A DNA stretch of 45,963 nt from an uncultured Oscillospiraceae bacterium (GCA_947630785.1 CANRIW010000015.1:1-45963), one strand, 5' to 3'. Positions 31,492-40,337 are shown, counted from the stretch's first letter. Notes: a model not told the origin generated them from the letters alone. A program made the numbers and translations.

Positions 31492-31977
31492 TCAGTTGGG
31501 GGCCGGGAGGAGCTTCACGCACTCCTCCAGCCCGATGCGGTCCTCCTCGGTGAAGTGTCCGGGCAGGACGCTGTCCATATCCAGCACCCCCCAGATGGTC
31601 CCGTCGGCTCTCCGCAGAGGGATGACGATCTCCGAGTGGGTGTTGCAGTCGCAGGCGATGTGCCCCGCGAAGCAGGCCACCTCCTCCACCACCTGGGACT
31701 GGTTTTCCTTCCAGGCCGTGCCGCAGACCCCCTTGCCGTACCCGATGCGGCTCACCGCCGGCCGGCCCTGGAAGGGGCCCACCGCCAGCTCATCCCCCTC
31801 CACCAGGTAGAACCCCGCCCAGTTGGCGTCAGGGAACGCCTGGGCCAGAACGGCGGAGAAGTTGGCCAGGGCGGCGGTGAGATTGGGAGCGTCCGCCGTG
31901 TAGAGGGCCAGCTGCTCCTTCAACATCCGATAGAACGCCGGCTTTTCGGCGGGATATTGGACTTCGATGTAGCTCAT
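31492..31977 (-). CDS. Free methionine-(R)-sulfoxide reductase (GAF domain)
   Basis: 161 residues consisting of one GAF domain. Blocks W-A-G-F-Y-L-V, G-P-F-Q-G-x-P-A, G-K-G-V-C-G and F-A-G-H-I-A-C-D-x-x-T-x-S-E-I-V-I-P-L identify the fRMsr family. C85 and C109 are 24 residues apart, the spacing of the catalytic pair in this family; the third cysteine of the E. coli enzyme has no evident match ten residues before C85. It repairs oxidised free methionine with thioredoxin. It is placed between mnmE and dtd with short gaps, so it is co-transcribed with the translation-fidelity genes. Confidence 0.88.
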   Translation of the reverse strand: MSYIEVQYPAEKPAFYRMLKEQLALYTADAPNLTAALANFSAVLAQAFPDANWAGFYLVEGDELAVGPFQGRPAVSRIGYGKGVCGTAWKENQSQVVEEVACFAGHIACDCNTHSEIVIPLRRADGTIWGVLDMDSVLPGHFTEEDRIGLEECVKLLPAPN

Positions 31978-31993
31978 GGGCGGTCTCCTTTCG

Positions 31994-33361
31994 CTATTTG
32001 CCCACGCAGAACCGTTGGAAGATCAGGTCGGTGACGTCCTCCCGGACGGTGCGGCCGGTGAGCTCTCCCAGGGCGGACATGGCCTCCTCCACATCGGTCA
32101 CCACCGCGTCGGGGGGCATCCCGGCGGACAGGGCCTCCGCTCCCCGGCGAATGGCCTCCCGGGCGCGGGAGGCCGCCTCCATCTGCCGGGCGTTGGTGAG
32201 GACGGTGGCGGAACCGTCCACCCCCGCCGGGAACAGGGCGGCCACCGCCTGTTCCAATTCATCCAGTCCCTTGCCAGTGGGCGCGGACACCTCCACCGCG
32301 AGGGGCAGCTTCGACGGGTCAAGGAACGGCCCCGGCGCGGGGGGCAAATCGCGCTTGGACCACACCAGGATCGTGGGCGCCAGGGCCGCGGCCCGTTCCA
32401 GAAGGGCTGTATCCTCCTCCGTCACCGGGCGGGAGGAGTCCCACAGCACGAAGATCAGCTCCGCCCCCTCCATGGCGGCCCGGCTGCGCTCTACCCCCAG
32501 CCGCTCCACCTGGTCGTCGGTGTCCCGGAGGCCGGCGGTATCGATGAGCCGGAGGGTCATCCCGGCCAGGTTTACCCGCTCCTCCACCGTGTCCCTTGTG
32601 GTGCCGGGGACGGGGGTGACGATGGCCCGCTCCCGGCCCAGCAGGGCGTTGAACAGGGTGGACTTCCCCGCGTTGGGCCGGCCCACGATGGCGCAGGGCA
32701 CCCCCTCGTTGACGGCCCGCCCCCGGCGGTAGGTGGCGGCCAGATCGTCCAGCCGGCGGGCGGCCCCGTCCAGGGCCTCTCTCAGCTCGGCGGCCCGGAA
32801 GGGGTCGATGTCCTCGTCGGGATAGTCCAGCACCGCGTGGAAGTGGGCGCAGACCTCCGCCAGATCGTTGTAGATGTTGTCGATGGAGACGGCCAGGACG
32901 CCCCCCAGCTGGTTCGCCGCCTGCCGGACGGCGGCGGGGGTCTCGGCGTGGGTGAGATCGGCCACCGCCTCGGCCCGGGTCAGGTCCAGCTTGCCGTTCA
33001 AAAAGGCCCGGCGGGTGAACTCCCCGGCCTTTGCCTGCCGGGCCCCGGCGCGGAACAGGGCCTCCAGCCCCAGGGCCAGCGCCGCCGGCGAGCCGTGGCA
33101 TTGGAGCTCGGCGGTGTCCTCCCCGGTGTAGCTGTGGGGTGAGCGGGAGACGGTGGCCAGGCACCGGTCGATGACCGCGCCGTCCGCGTCCCGCAGTTCG
33201 CCGTAGACCAGCGTCCGGTCGGGCCGGGAGGACATGGGGCCGCCGTGGGCGGGGGTGAACACCCGGTCCAGCACGGCCACGGCGTCCGGCCCGGACAGGC
33301 GCAGGATGCCGATGGCGGTGGGGACAGGGGCCGTGGCAATGGCGGCAATGGTATCGTTCAT
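31994..33361 (-). CDS. mnmE: tRNA modification GTPase MnmE
   Basis: 455 residues. The N-terminal folate-binding domain starts with D-T-I-A-A-I-A-T-A and has Y-T-G-E-D and K-A-G-E-F-T-R-R-A-F-L-N-G-K-L-D-L. The G domain has G-R-P-N-A-G-K-S-T (227-235), D-T-A-G-L and a K-R-D-like W-S-K-R-D, and the C-terminus ends F-C-V-G-K, as expected for the F-C-I-G-K end with its redox-active Cys. With MnmG it makes 5-substituted uridine at tRNA position 34. mnmG is not in the window. Gap of 13 bases to mutS. Confidence 0.96.
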   Translation of the reverse strand: MNDTIAAIATAPVPTAIGILRLSGPDAVAVLDRVFTPAHGGPMSSRPDRTLVYGELRDADGAVIDRCLATVSRSPHSYTGEDTAELQCHGSPAALALGLEALFRAGARQAKAGEFTRRAFLNGKLDLTRAEAVADLTHAETPAAVRQAANQLGGVLAVSIDNIYNDLAEVCAHFHAVLDYPDEDIDPFRAAELREALDGAARRLDDLAATYRRGRAVNEGVPCAIVGRPNAGKSTLFNALLGRERAIVTPVPGTTRDTVEERVNLAGMTLRLIDTAGLRDTDDQVERLGVERSRAAMEGAELIFVLWDSSRPVTEEDTALLERAAALAPTILVWSKRDLPPAPGPFLDPSKLPLAVEVSAPTGKGLDELEQAVAALFPAGVDGSATVLTNARQMEAASRAREAIRRGAEALSAGMPPDAVVTDVEEAMSALGELTGRTVREDVTDLIFQRFCVGK

Positions 33362-33374
33362 AAACTCAAACCTC

Positions 33375-36011
33375 TTACGAGAGCTTCTGTTTCAGCTGAT
33401 AGAGCAGGTTCATGGCCTCGATGGGGGTCAGGGTCTCCACGGAAGTGGAGCGCAGGGTGTCCAGCACGGCGGAGCCCGCCATATCCCCCAGGGAGAACTG
33501 ATCGTCCGCCGGGGCGGAACTTTGGACGGGGGCGGTCCCGCCCCGCTCCTCCAGCTCGGAGAGGATGGCGCGGGCCCGGTCGATGACCTTGGCGGGCACC
33601 CCGGCCAGCTTTGCCACCTCGATGCCGTAGCTCTGGTCCGCTCCGCCGGGGACGATCTTCCGCAGGAACACGATGCCGTCCCCCCGCTTTTTGGCGGCGA
33701 TATGGTAGTTTTTCACGCCCTCAATGGCGCTTTCCACCTCGGTGAGCTCGTGGTAGTGGGTGGCGAACAGCGTTTTCGCCCCTAATTTCTTCTTGTCGGC
33801 GCAGTATTCCAGCACCGCCCGGGCGATGGACATGCCGTCGTAGGTGGAGGTGCCCCGGCCGATCTCGTCCAGCACCAGCAGGGATTTGCTCGTTGCGTTT
33901 TTCAGCATCTGGGCTACCTCGGTCATCTCCACCATGAAGGTGGACTGGCCGGCGGACAGGTCGTCGGACGCGCCGATGCGGGTGAACACCCGGTCCACCG
34001 CCCCGATCCGGGCGGACCTGGCCGGCACGAAGGAGCCCATCTGGGCCATGAGGACGATGAGAGCCACCTGGCGCATGTAGGTGGACTTGCCCGCCATGTT
34101 GGGCCCGGTGATGATGGCCAGCCGGTCCGCCCCGCCGTCCATATAGGCGTCGTTGGGGACAAAAAGGCTGTCCTTCAGCATCCTCTCCACCACCGGGTGG
34201 CGGCCCTCTTTGATGTCGATGACGCCGCTGTCGTCCACCAGGGGGCGGCAGTAGCCGTTCTCCACCGCCACGGCGGCAAAGGAGGTGAGCACGTCCAGCG
34301 ATGCCACCCCGGCGGCGGCCTGCTGCACCTGCCGCACCCGGCCGGCGGCGGTCTCCCGCAGCTCGGAGAAGAGCTGGTATTCCAAAGCGACTACCCGGCT
34401 CTGGGCGGAGAGGATCTCATGCTCCAGGTCCTTCAGCTCCTGGGTGAAGAACCGCTCGCAGTTCACCAGGGTCTGCTTGCGGATGTAGTCGTCGGGCACC
34501 AGGGAGAAATAGCTCTTGGACACCTCGATATAGTAGCCAAACACTTTATTGTAGCGCACCTTCAGGCTCTTGATGCCGGTGCGCTCCTTCTCCCGGGTCT
34601 CCAGGGCGGCCACCATATCCGCTCCGTGGTCCAGCACGTCCCGGAGGTGATCCACCTCCTCGTTGTAGCCCCGGCGGATGAAGTCGCCCTCCCGGATGGT
34701 GAAGGGAAGGCGGTGGCCGTCCTCGTCGTCCCGGATGGCGGAGCGGAGGAGGGCCTGTAAGTCCTGAAGCTCCGTGAACCGCTCCAAAAAGCCGAACCGG
34801 CGGGGGGCCGCCTGGGCCAGAGGGGCGGCCTGTCCGGCCAGCTCGGGCAGGACCCCCAGCCCCTCGGCCAGGGTGAGCATGTCCCGGGCGTTGGCGCTGC
34901 CGTAGGACACCTTGCCGATGAGCCGTTCCAGATCGGGCACCCGCCGGAGGGTCAGGGACAGCTCCTCCCTTGTCACCGAGTCCCCCACCAGAGCGGCCAC
35001 CTGGTCCTGCCGCACGGCGATGGCCGCCGGGTCCCGGAGGGGCTGCTCGATCCAGGAGCGGATGAGCCGGTGGCCCATGGGGGTGCGGGTGCGGTCCAGC
35101 ACCCACAGCAGAGAACCCTTCTTCTCCTGGCCCCGGATGGTCTCGGTGAGCTCCAGGGTCCGGCGGGCGGTCAGGTCCAGCTCCAGATATTTCGGTCCTG
35201 TCCCGCCGCCCAGCTCCAGGGCGGTGAGGTGGCTGAGGTCGGTCTTCTGGGTCTCCTTCAGATAGGCGGCCAGGGCCCCGGCAGCCTGCCAGCAGAGCAG
35301 GGCGCCGATGTCGTCCTCGGGCAGTTCCCTGCCGGCCTCCACCAGACCGCAGGAGATCAGAGCCTCCCTGGCCTGGGCGGGGCGGAAGGGGGCCTCGCCC
35401 CCGTTCTCACAGAGGCAGCCCAGCCGGTCCTTCAAAAAGTCCGTCAGCTCCTTTTCAGAGGCCGCCCCGTCGGACAGGATGGCCTCGCTGGGGGGGCAGG
35501 CGGACAGCCGGTTCAGCAGATGGGTCAGCCAGCCCTCCCCGGTGAAGGGGACGGCGGTGAACTGGCCGGTGGACAGATCGCACTGGGCCAGGGCGGCCCC
35601 GGCGCTGTCCTCGTAGACGGCGCAGATGAAGTTGTTGCGGCTCTCGTCCAGCATCACGTCGTCCATGGCGGTGCCGGGGGTGACGATGCGGATGATGTCC
35701 CGGTCCACCAGGCCCTTTGCCAGGGCCGGGTCCTCCATCTGCTCGCAGATGGCCACCTTGTACCCCCGCTTGATGAGCCGGGCAATGTAGTTCTGGGCGG
35801 AGTGGTAGGGCACGCCGCACATGGGCACCCGCTGGTCCTCCGGCTTGCCCCGGTCCCGGGTGGTGAGGGTGAGGCCCAGCTCCTCGCTGCCCAGCCTGGC
35901 GTCGTCGTGGAACATCTCGTAGAAATCGCCCAGGCGGAAGAACAGCAGACAGTCAGGGTACTGCTCCTTGATCTGCCAGTATTGCCGCATCATGGGGGTC
36001 AGCTCGGCCAT
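33375..36011 (-). CDS. mutS: DNA mismatch repair protein MutS
   Basis: 878 residues. It starts with the mismatch-contact segment: T-P-M-M-R-Q-Y-W, then R-L-G-D-F-Y-E-M-F containing the F-x-E wedge. The ATPase has Walker A G-P-N-M-A-G-K-S-T (636-644), Walker B L-L-V-L-D-E-I-G-R-G-T-S-T and the dimer motif near A-T-H-Y-H-E-L. It recognises mismatches and recruits MutL, which is encoded four genes downstream in the same direction. Confidence 0.97.
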   Translation of the reverse strand: MAELTPMMRQYWQIKEQYPDCLLFFRLGDFYEMFHDDARLGSEELGLTLTTRDRGKPEDQRVPMCGVPYHSAQNYIARLIKRGYKVAICEQMEDPALAKGLVDRDIIRIVTPGTAMDDVMLDESRNNFICAVYEDSAGAALAQCDLSTGQFTAVPFTGEGWLTHLLNRLSACPPSEAILSDGAASEKELTDFLKDRLGCLCENGGEAPFRPAQAREALISCGLVEAGRELPEDDIGALLCWQAAGALAAYLKETQKTDLSHLTALELGGGTGPKYLELDLTARRTLELTETIRGQEKKGSLLWVLDRTRTPMGHRLIRSWIEQPLRDPAAIAVRQDQVAALVGDSVTREELSLTLRRVPDLERLIGKVSYGSANARDMLTLAEGLGVLPELAGQAAPLAQAAPRRFGFLERFTELQDLQALLRSAIRDDEDGHRLPFTIREGDFIRRGYNEEVDHLRDVLDHGADMVAALETREKERTGIKSLKVRYNKVFGYYIEVSKSYFSLVPDDYIRKQTLVNCERFFTQELKDLEHEILSAQSRVVALEYQLFSELRETAAGRVRQVQQAAAGVASLDVLTSFAAVAVENGYCRPLVDDSGVIDIKEGRHPVVERMLKDSLFVPNDAYMDGGADRLAIITGPNMAGKSTYMRQVALIVLMAQMGSFVPARSARIGAVDRVFTRIGASDDLSAGQSTFMVEMTEVAQMLKNATSKSLLVLDEIGRGTSTYDGMSIARAVLEYCADKKKLGAKTLFATHYHELTEVESAIEGVKNYHIAAKKRGDGIVFLRKIVPGGADQSYGIEVAKLAGVPAKVIDRARAILSELEERGGTAPVQSSAPADDQFSLGDMAGSAVLDTLRSTSVETLTPIEAMNLLYQLKQKLS

Positions 36012-36044
36012 AGTCTCTCCCTCTTTCTCCGGAAACGGCGGGGA

Positions 36045-36881
36045 TTACTCCCCGCCGCTGTAATCGGTGATCACGTAGACGTATTTGATGTGCTGGATAT
36101 CGGCGGCAGGCTCCACCACCGCGTAGCGGCTGATGCCGTCCGCGTCGGTGCGGAGGTCTTTGACGCTGCCCACCAGGAGGTCCTCCGGGTACACCCCGCC
36201 CAGGCCCGAGGTGGCGACCTGGTCTCCCGCCACCAACTGGGCGTCCTCCGGCAGGAAGGACAGCTTCAAAAGCCCCTCCAGCATCAGGGTGAAGTCCCCC
36301 TGGAGGATGGCGTCCGTGTCGGCCCGGGCCACCCGCCCGCCCAACTGGGCGTCGGGGTCCAAAATGGTGGTGACGGCGGCCCAGTTGAGGCCGACCTCGG
36401 TGACGACGCCCACCAGATTGCCGTACTGGTCTATCACGCAGTCGTTCTCGGCCACCCCGTCGGCAGTCCCCCGGTCGATCATAATCCCGGCCTCCCAGTT
36501 GGAGGTGGAACGCCGGGTGACCGAGGCGTCCTCATAGGTGAGCTCGGGCCGCTCCTCCGCCAGACCCAGCAGGTCCTTCAGCCGTTCGTTCTCCCGGACG
36601 GCGTCCTCCCCGTTTCGGGCGGCCTCCTCCATCTCGGCCAGCCGCTGATGCAGGGCCTCGTTCTCCGCCATCAGCTCCTCATAGCGAAATGTGCGGTCAT
36701 ACTGGCCCTGGGCCCAGTCGGTCACCCAGGCGGAGACGGCGCGCACCGGGGTGGCCAGCACCTCCAGCACCTCCGCCAGCGGGTTGACGCCCAGGATATA
36801 GGAGCCCAGAGCGATCACCGCCGCCAGCAGGGCCGCCGCGATCAGCAGGAGCCCTCCGTTGTCCTTGAAAAACTGCTTCAT
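36045..36881 (-). CDS. mreC: Rod shape-determining protein MreC
   Basis: 278 residues: one membrane helix (about 9-30), a coiled coil (~65-105), then the beta-barrel pair with V-I-D-Q-Y-G-N-L-V-G-V-V and V-A-T-S-G-L-G-G-V-Y-P-E-D-L-L-V-G (the G-G-x-F-P-x-G-L-x-I-G element). MreC is the periplasmic-side scaffold of the elongasome and touches PBP2. The gene is 12 bases from maf, as in classical maf-mreBCD loci, but neither mreB nor mreD is adjacent; mreD-like and mrdA are about 21 kb away on the other strand. Confidence 0.9.
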   Translation of the reverse strand: MKQFFKDNGGLLLIAAALLAAVIALGSYILGVNPLAEVLEVLATPVRAVSAWVTDWAQGQYDRTFRYEELMAENEALHQRLAEMEEAARNGEDAVRENERLKDLLGLAEERPELTYEDASVTRRSTSNWEAGIMIDRGTADGVAENDCVIDQYGNLVGVVTEVGLNWAAVTTILDPDAQLGGRVARADTDAILQGDFTLMLEGLLKLSFLPEDAQLVAGDQVATSGLGGVYPEDLLVGSVKDLRTDADGISRYAVVEPAADIQHIKYVYVITDYSGGE

Positions 36882-36893
36882 ACCGTACTCCTC

Positions 36894-37472
36894 TCAGGGG
36901 TGAAAGGGGAAAAGGCCGAAGTCCTCCTCCAGCACCCGGCCCAGCCGGAACAGGGGAAGGCCCACCACGTTGCCGTAGTCCCCGGAGATGCCCTCCACCA
37001 GCAGGGCGCCCCTTCCCTGGATGCCATAGGCCCCCGCCTTGTCCATGGGCTCGCCGGTAGCGATATAGTCCCTGATGTCCGACTCGCTCAGAGGGCGGAA
37101 GCGGACGGCGGTGTTTTCGTGGAAGGTGACCGACTTCCCGCCGTGGATCACGGTGACCCCGGTGTAGACGTGATGCTCCCGGCCGGACAGGGCGGACAGC
37201 ATGGCAAAGGCGTCCTCCTGGCTGTGGGGCTTGCCCAGGATGGCGCCCTCCAGGGCCACCACCGTGTCGGCGGCGATGATGAGGGGCTCCGGCCCCTCCA
37301 GAGCGGCCACGGCGGACGCCTTCCGGCGGGACAGTTCTTCCACCATACGGGCGGGAGGGGTGCCCGGGGCTGTGGCCTCGTCCACGTCAGAGACGTGGAC
37401 CCGGAAGGTCAGGCCAACCTGGGTGAGCAGTTCCCGCCGACGGGGAGACTGTGACGCGAGGATGATATCCAT
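36894..37472 (-). CDS. maf: Maf/YhdE-type nucleoside triphosphate pyrophosphatase
   Basis: 192 residues. Motifs: L-A-S-Q-S-P-R-R-R-E-L-L at the start, S-R-R-K-A-S-A-V, A-D-T-V-V-A-L-E-G, L-G-K-P (the conserved catalytic loop), T-G-V-T-V-I and G-A-Y-G-I-Q-G-R-G-A. Maf enzymes hydrolyse non-canonical or dTTP/UTP nucleotides and affect septum formation. The upstream gap to the U32 gene holds an interspersed repeat (37491-37541). Confidence 0.93.
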   Translation of the reverse strand: MDIILASQSPRRRELLTQVGLTFRVHVSDVDEATAPGTPPARMVEELSRRKASAVAALEGPEPLIIAADTVVALEGAILGKPHSQEDAFAMLSALSGREHHVYTGVTVIHGGKSVTFHENTAVRFRPLSESDIRDYIATGEPMDKAGAYGIQGRGALLVEGISGDYGNVVGLPLFRLGRVLEEDFGLFPFHP

Positions 37473-37490
37473 TCAGATTGACTCCTTTTG

Positions 37491-37541
37491 AGCTCTCCCC
37501 CCTGGGGGAAGGTGCCCCCGCAGGGGGCGGATGAGGGGGGC
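37491..37541. repeat. Interspersed palindromic repeat upstream of maf
   Basis: CTCCCCCCTGGGGGAAGG, then GCCCCCGCAGGGGGC and GGATGAGGGGG. It is the second copy of the element found in frame in mutL at 29713-29766, with compensating changes in the stems. It fills most of the 74-bp gap between U32 and maf. Confidence 0.8.
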
Positions 37542-37546
37542 GCGTT

Positions 37547-39631
37547 TTATTCCACGTCCCGGTAATAGAGGCCCCGGGTGTAGCCGTTGGGGACGTAATT
37601 CCCCTCGCCCCGGTAGCGGTCCAGCACCTGGGCGCACTCCACGCCGTTCTCGGTAGTGAACAGCAGGCGGAGGGCGGACACGCCGGCCCGCTTATAGTCG
37701 GCCTCCCTGTCCGCCAGGTACAGCTTGTTGGCGTTGAGGATCTCGTTGCGGCAGCCGGGGGCCCGCTCCACCGGAAAACGGACGCCCTTCCGGTCGGTGA
37801 GCAGATTCACGTTCCCGCACACGCACTTGCCCGACTGGTTTTTGACGGCGCAGTTCTCGGTGATCATCAGGGGCAGGCGGCCGTAGGCGATGAGCTCCAC
37901 CGGGACGGCCTTGGCCAGGTCCCGGATCTGGGCCAGCTTCAGCTCAAAGGAGGCGGTGAGGGTCTCGAACCCCATCCGCTTGTACTCCTTGATGGCCTGG
38001 CTGTTGAACACGTGGAGGCCGAAATCCCCCCGGAGGCGGAACCCCAGCTCCCGCGCCAATGAGACAGAGCCCAGGTTGCCCAGAAACGCGTCGGCCACGC
38101 CGGCCTTCCGGCAGACCTCCAGCTGACGGCGGAGCTCGTCCAGCTCCCGGTCCAGGCAGATGCGGGGCAGCGCCGCCGCCACGGGCACCTGCCGGTCCAT
38201 CACCGCCCGGATCTCATCCGGGTGGGCGGCGATCTCCCCAGCGGGCAGGAGGATCAGATCGGGCCTGCGCTTCAAAAGTTCAAAGGTGAGCTGCTCCGCG
38301 CGCCGGAGGGACACCTGAATGGCCGGCTGTCCGCGGAAATTCTCGTACCGGGCGCCCATGCTGTACTGCCCGTGGCGGCGCTCCGGAAGGACGGTCCGCT
38401 GGCGGGACAGCTCCTCCAGGGCCTGACGCCGCAGGCCGTTGACAGCCGACAGGGGGACAGACAGCCCGTCCTCTACCAGGGCGAAGGTCCGCTCCGCCCG
38501 GTAGGGGGTGCCGCCGGTCTTGGAGAGCTGGGCCTCCACGATCTCCCGGGTCACGGGCCGGTTCCGGGCCAGCTCGGGCAGCTCGCCGGAGACGGTAGCC
38601 TGACGGCCTTCCGGGTCCTCCACGCCCACCTGGATGGGCTGGCCCACGCGGACCATGGCGTAGAGCTTCACCGGGACACGGGGGCCTTCTCCCTTTTCGA
38701 TGGCCGCCCGGGCGGCGGCGAACAGCTCTTTTGGCTCGGAGGCGTCCTGCCGGACGCCGAACATATCGGGGCCCTTCTTCCCGGTAAAATATCCGTCGGT
38801 AAAGCCCTGGCGGGAAAATGCCTGCTCCAGCCGGCGCATCTCCGCCGGAGAGGGCTCCCGTCCGTCCATCAGAGCGGAGGCGTAGGTCCTGGTGACGATG
38901 TAGACGTATTCGGGGCGCTTCATGCGCCCTTCGATCTTGGCGCAGGCCACCCCCATGCTCTCAAGCTCCTTCAGATGGCCCGCCAGGGACAGGTCCTTCA
39001 GGGACAGGGGATAGCGCTCTGCCAGTTCGTCCCCCCAGCCGTAGGGCAGGCGGCAGGGCTGGGCGCACATCCCCCGGTTGCCGCTGCGCCCGCCGATGAC
39101 GGAGGACATGAAGCACTGGCCGGACCAGCACATGCACAGTGCCCCGTGGACGAACACCTCGATCTCGATAGGGGAGCGCTCACAGATATAGGCGATGTCC
39201 CGCCCGGACAGCTCCCGGCCCAGCACCACCCGCCTCATCCCCAGGTCTGCCGCCGCCTTGACGCCGTCCAGGTTGTGGATGGTCATCTGGGTGGAGGCGT
39301 GGACGGGCAGGTCGGGTGCCACCTGGCGCAGGATGCGGACGATGCCCATGTCCTGCACCAGCACCGCGTCCGCCCCCAGCCGGGAGGCCTCTATGGCGCA
39401 CTCCGCCGCCGCGGCCATCTCCCGGTCGGAGCAGAGGGTGTTCAGCGTCAGATAGACCTTTACCCCCCGCAAATGGCAATAAGAAACCGCCTCCGCGAGC
39501 TCCTCGGAGGTAAAATTCCGGGCGCCGCGGCGGGCGTTGAATTGTCCGAATCCCAGGTAGACCGCGTTGGCCCCGCCGCAGACAGCGGCGCGCAGGGCCT
39601 CCGGACTGCCCGCGGGGGCCAGCAGTTCCAT
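37547..39631 (-). CDS. U32-family peptidase-like protein (RlhA/collagenase-like)
   Basis: 694 residues. The U32 barrel starts M-E-L-L-A-P-A-G-S-P-E-A-L and has V-Y-L-G, A-D-A-V-L-V-Q-D-M-G, F-V-H-G-A-L-C-M-C-W-S-G-Q-C and R-S-G-N-R-G-x-C-A-Q-P-C-R (iron-sulfur cysteines), K-I-E-G-R-M-K. A DUF3656-like C-terminal part follows. Despite the peptidase name, several members (RlhA, TrhP, UbiU) are prephenate-dependent or iron-sulfur RNA hydroxylases; the same role in tRNA or 23S rRNA ho5C formation is likely here. It follows zapA with a 21-base gap. Confidence 0.87.
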   Translation of the reverse strand: MELLAPAGSPEALRAAVCGGANAVYLGFGQFNARRGARNFTSEELAEAVSYCHLRGVKVYLTLNTLCSDREMAAAAECAIEASRLGADAVLVQDMGIVRILRQVAPDLPVHASTQMTIHNLDGVKAAADLGMRRVVLGRELSGRDIAYICERSPIEIEVFVHGALCMCWSGQCFMSSVIGGRSGNRGMCAQPCRLPYGWGDELAERYPLSLKDLSLAGHLKELESMGVACAKIEGRMKRPEYVYIVTRTYASALMDGREPSPAEMRRLEQAFSRQGFTDGYFTGKKGPDMFGVRQDASEPKELFAAARAAIEKGEGPRVPVKLYAMVRVGQPIQVGVEDPEGRQATVSGELPELARNRPVTREIVEAQLSKTGGTPYRAERTFALVEDGLSVPLSAVNGLRRQALEELSRQRTVLPERRHGQYSMGARYENFRGQPAIQVSLRRAEQLTFELLKRRPDLILLPAGEIAAHPDEIRAVMDRQVPVAAALPRICLDRELDELRRQLEVCRKAGVADAFLGNLGSVSLARELGFRLRGDFGLHVFNSQAIKEYKRMGFETLTASFELKLAQIRDLAKAVPVELIAYGRLPLMITENCAVKNQSGKCVCGNVNLLTDRKGVRFPVERAPGCRNEILNANKLYLADREADYKRAGVSALRLLFTTENGVECAQVLDRYRGEGNYVPNGYTRGLYYRDVE

Positions 39632-39652
39632 GAGCGCTCCTCCGATGATGGG

Positions 39653-39967
39653 TTATCTCTTCTGCTGGAGCTTGAAGATCTCCCGCTTCGCCTCGCTGAG
39701 TTCCATCTTCATTTTGGAGTTCTCCTCCATCAGCTCCTTGCACTGGCGGCGGAGATTCTCGGAGGCGTCCTGCTCCTTGAAGCGGTCGTCGGCGATGTTG
39801 AAGGCGGTGAGGACGGCGCAGTCCAGCTGGGAGATGCTGCCCCCCTGGCCGGTCTCCTTCATTTTGGCGTCGACATAGCCGGCTACCTTGCGGATATAGT
39901 CCTCTCCCTCGGCTGCCAGCAGGGTATAATTCAGCCCTCCCACGGTGACGGTGACGCGGTTTTGCAT
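39653..39967 (-). CDS. zapA: Cell division protein ZapA
   Basis: 104 residues. N-terminal strand pattern V-T-V-T-V-G-G-L-N-Y-T-L (typically I-x-G-x-x-Y), helix Y-I-R-K-V-A-G-Y-V-D-A-K-M, D-C-A-V-L-T-A-F-N-I-A-D, and a C-terminal coiled coil (about 60-100). ZapA bundles FtsZ filaments. It is the first gene of the minus-strand train; an extended -10 promoter lies ~35 bases upstream. Confidence 0.87.
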   Translation of the reverse strand: MQNRVTVTVGGLNYTLLAAEGEDYIRKVAGYVDAKMKETGQGGSISQLDCAVLTAFNIADDRFKEQDASENLRRQCKELMEENSKMKMELSEAKREIFKLQQKR

Positions 39968-40001
39968 GGCGGTCTCCTCCCTTATTTATTTCTAAATACA
40001 T

Positions 40002-40010
40002 ATTATAACA
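40002..40010 (-). promoter_or_regulatory. Extended -10 promoter of the zapA train
   Basis: On the minus strand TGTTATAAT with the perfect -10 TATAAT (40007-40002). The -35 region (TTCCCT) is poor. Confidence 0.65.
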
Positions 40011-40031
40011 CATTACTTGGGAAAAGGGAAT

Positions 40032-40060
40032 AAAAAATCCCCCTGCACGGGGGATTTTTT
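40032..40060 (-). terminator. Terminator of the RHH gene
   Basis: AAAAAATCCCCC / GGGGGATTTTTT with a five-base loop; the minus-strand tail is ATTTTTTATT. It precedes the zapA promoter. Confidence 0.9.
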
Positions 40061-40082
40061 AGAGAGCCGGTGACGGCGGCCC

Positions 40083-40253
40083 CTACTCCATCTCTTTCAG
40101 GCAGTATTCGATCATGCTGACCACCATGTTGTTGAAGCTGGTGCCGTTCTCGGCGGCCAGTTTGTCTACCTGTTCCGCAATGTCTTCGGATATATAGAGG
40201 CTCTTATAAATGCCCTTTCCCTTTTTCTTGGCTGATTTGGGTTCAAACGGCAT
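40083..40253 (-). CDS. Ribbon-helix-helix-like small protein
   Basis: 56 residues from ATG 40253, preceded by GGAGGGG; an in-frame ATG at 40271 would lie inside a palindrome. A basic tract (K-S-A-K-K-K-G-K-G) is followed by a short strand I-Y-K-S-L-Y-I and two helices (S-E-D-I-A-E-Q-V-D-K-L-A-A-E-N-G, S-F-N-N-M-V-V-S-M-I-E-Y-C-L), the arrangement of the CopG/Arc fold, which binds palindromic DNA as a dimer. It is divergent from another small gene at 40382, and the two share a region with two long palindromes, so self-regulation is likely. No toxin partner is seen. Confidence 0.7.
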   Translation of the reverse strand: MPFEPKSAKKKGKGIYKSLYISEDIAEQVDKLAAENGTSFNNMVVSMIEYCLKEME

Positions 40254-40268
40254 CGTTCTCCCCTCCTT

Positions 40269-40298
40269 CATTAGAAATTCTAACTGAAATTTCTAATG
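40269..40298. promoter_or_regulatory. Palindrome 1 before the RHH gene
   Basis: CATTAGAAATT (40269-40279) and AATTTCTAATG (40288-40298) form an 11-bp perfect inverted repeat with an eight-base centre, just before the RHH ribosome site. Confidence 0.75.
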
Positions 40299-40302
40299 AC
40301 TA

Positions 40303-40337
40303 ATATATGAGAATATCTGTTGTATTTTCTCATATAT
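40303..40337. promoter_or_regulatory. Palindrome 2 in the divergent promoter region
   Basis: ATATATGAGAA (40303-40313) and TTCTCATATAT (40327-40337) are perfect inverted repeats. The right arm lies in the spacer of the plus-strand promoter, so binding would block it. Confidence 0.75.

Noticed and set aside
35070-37454. 794-residue plus-strand reading frame opposite mutS, mreC and maf
   Set aside because: Shadow frame over three conserved genes; no start signals or motifs.
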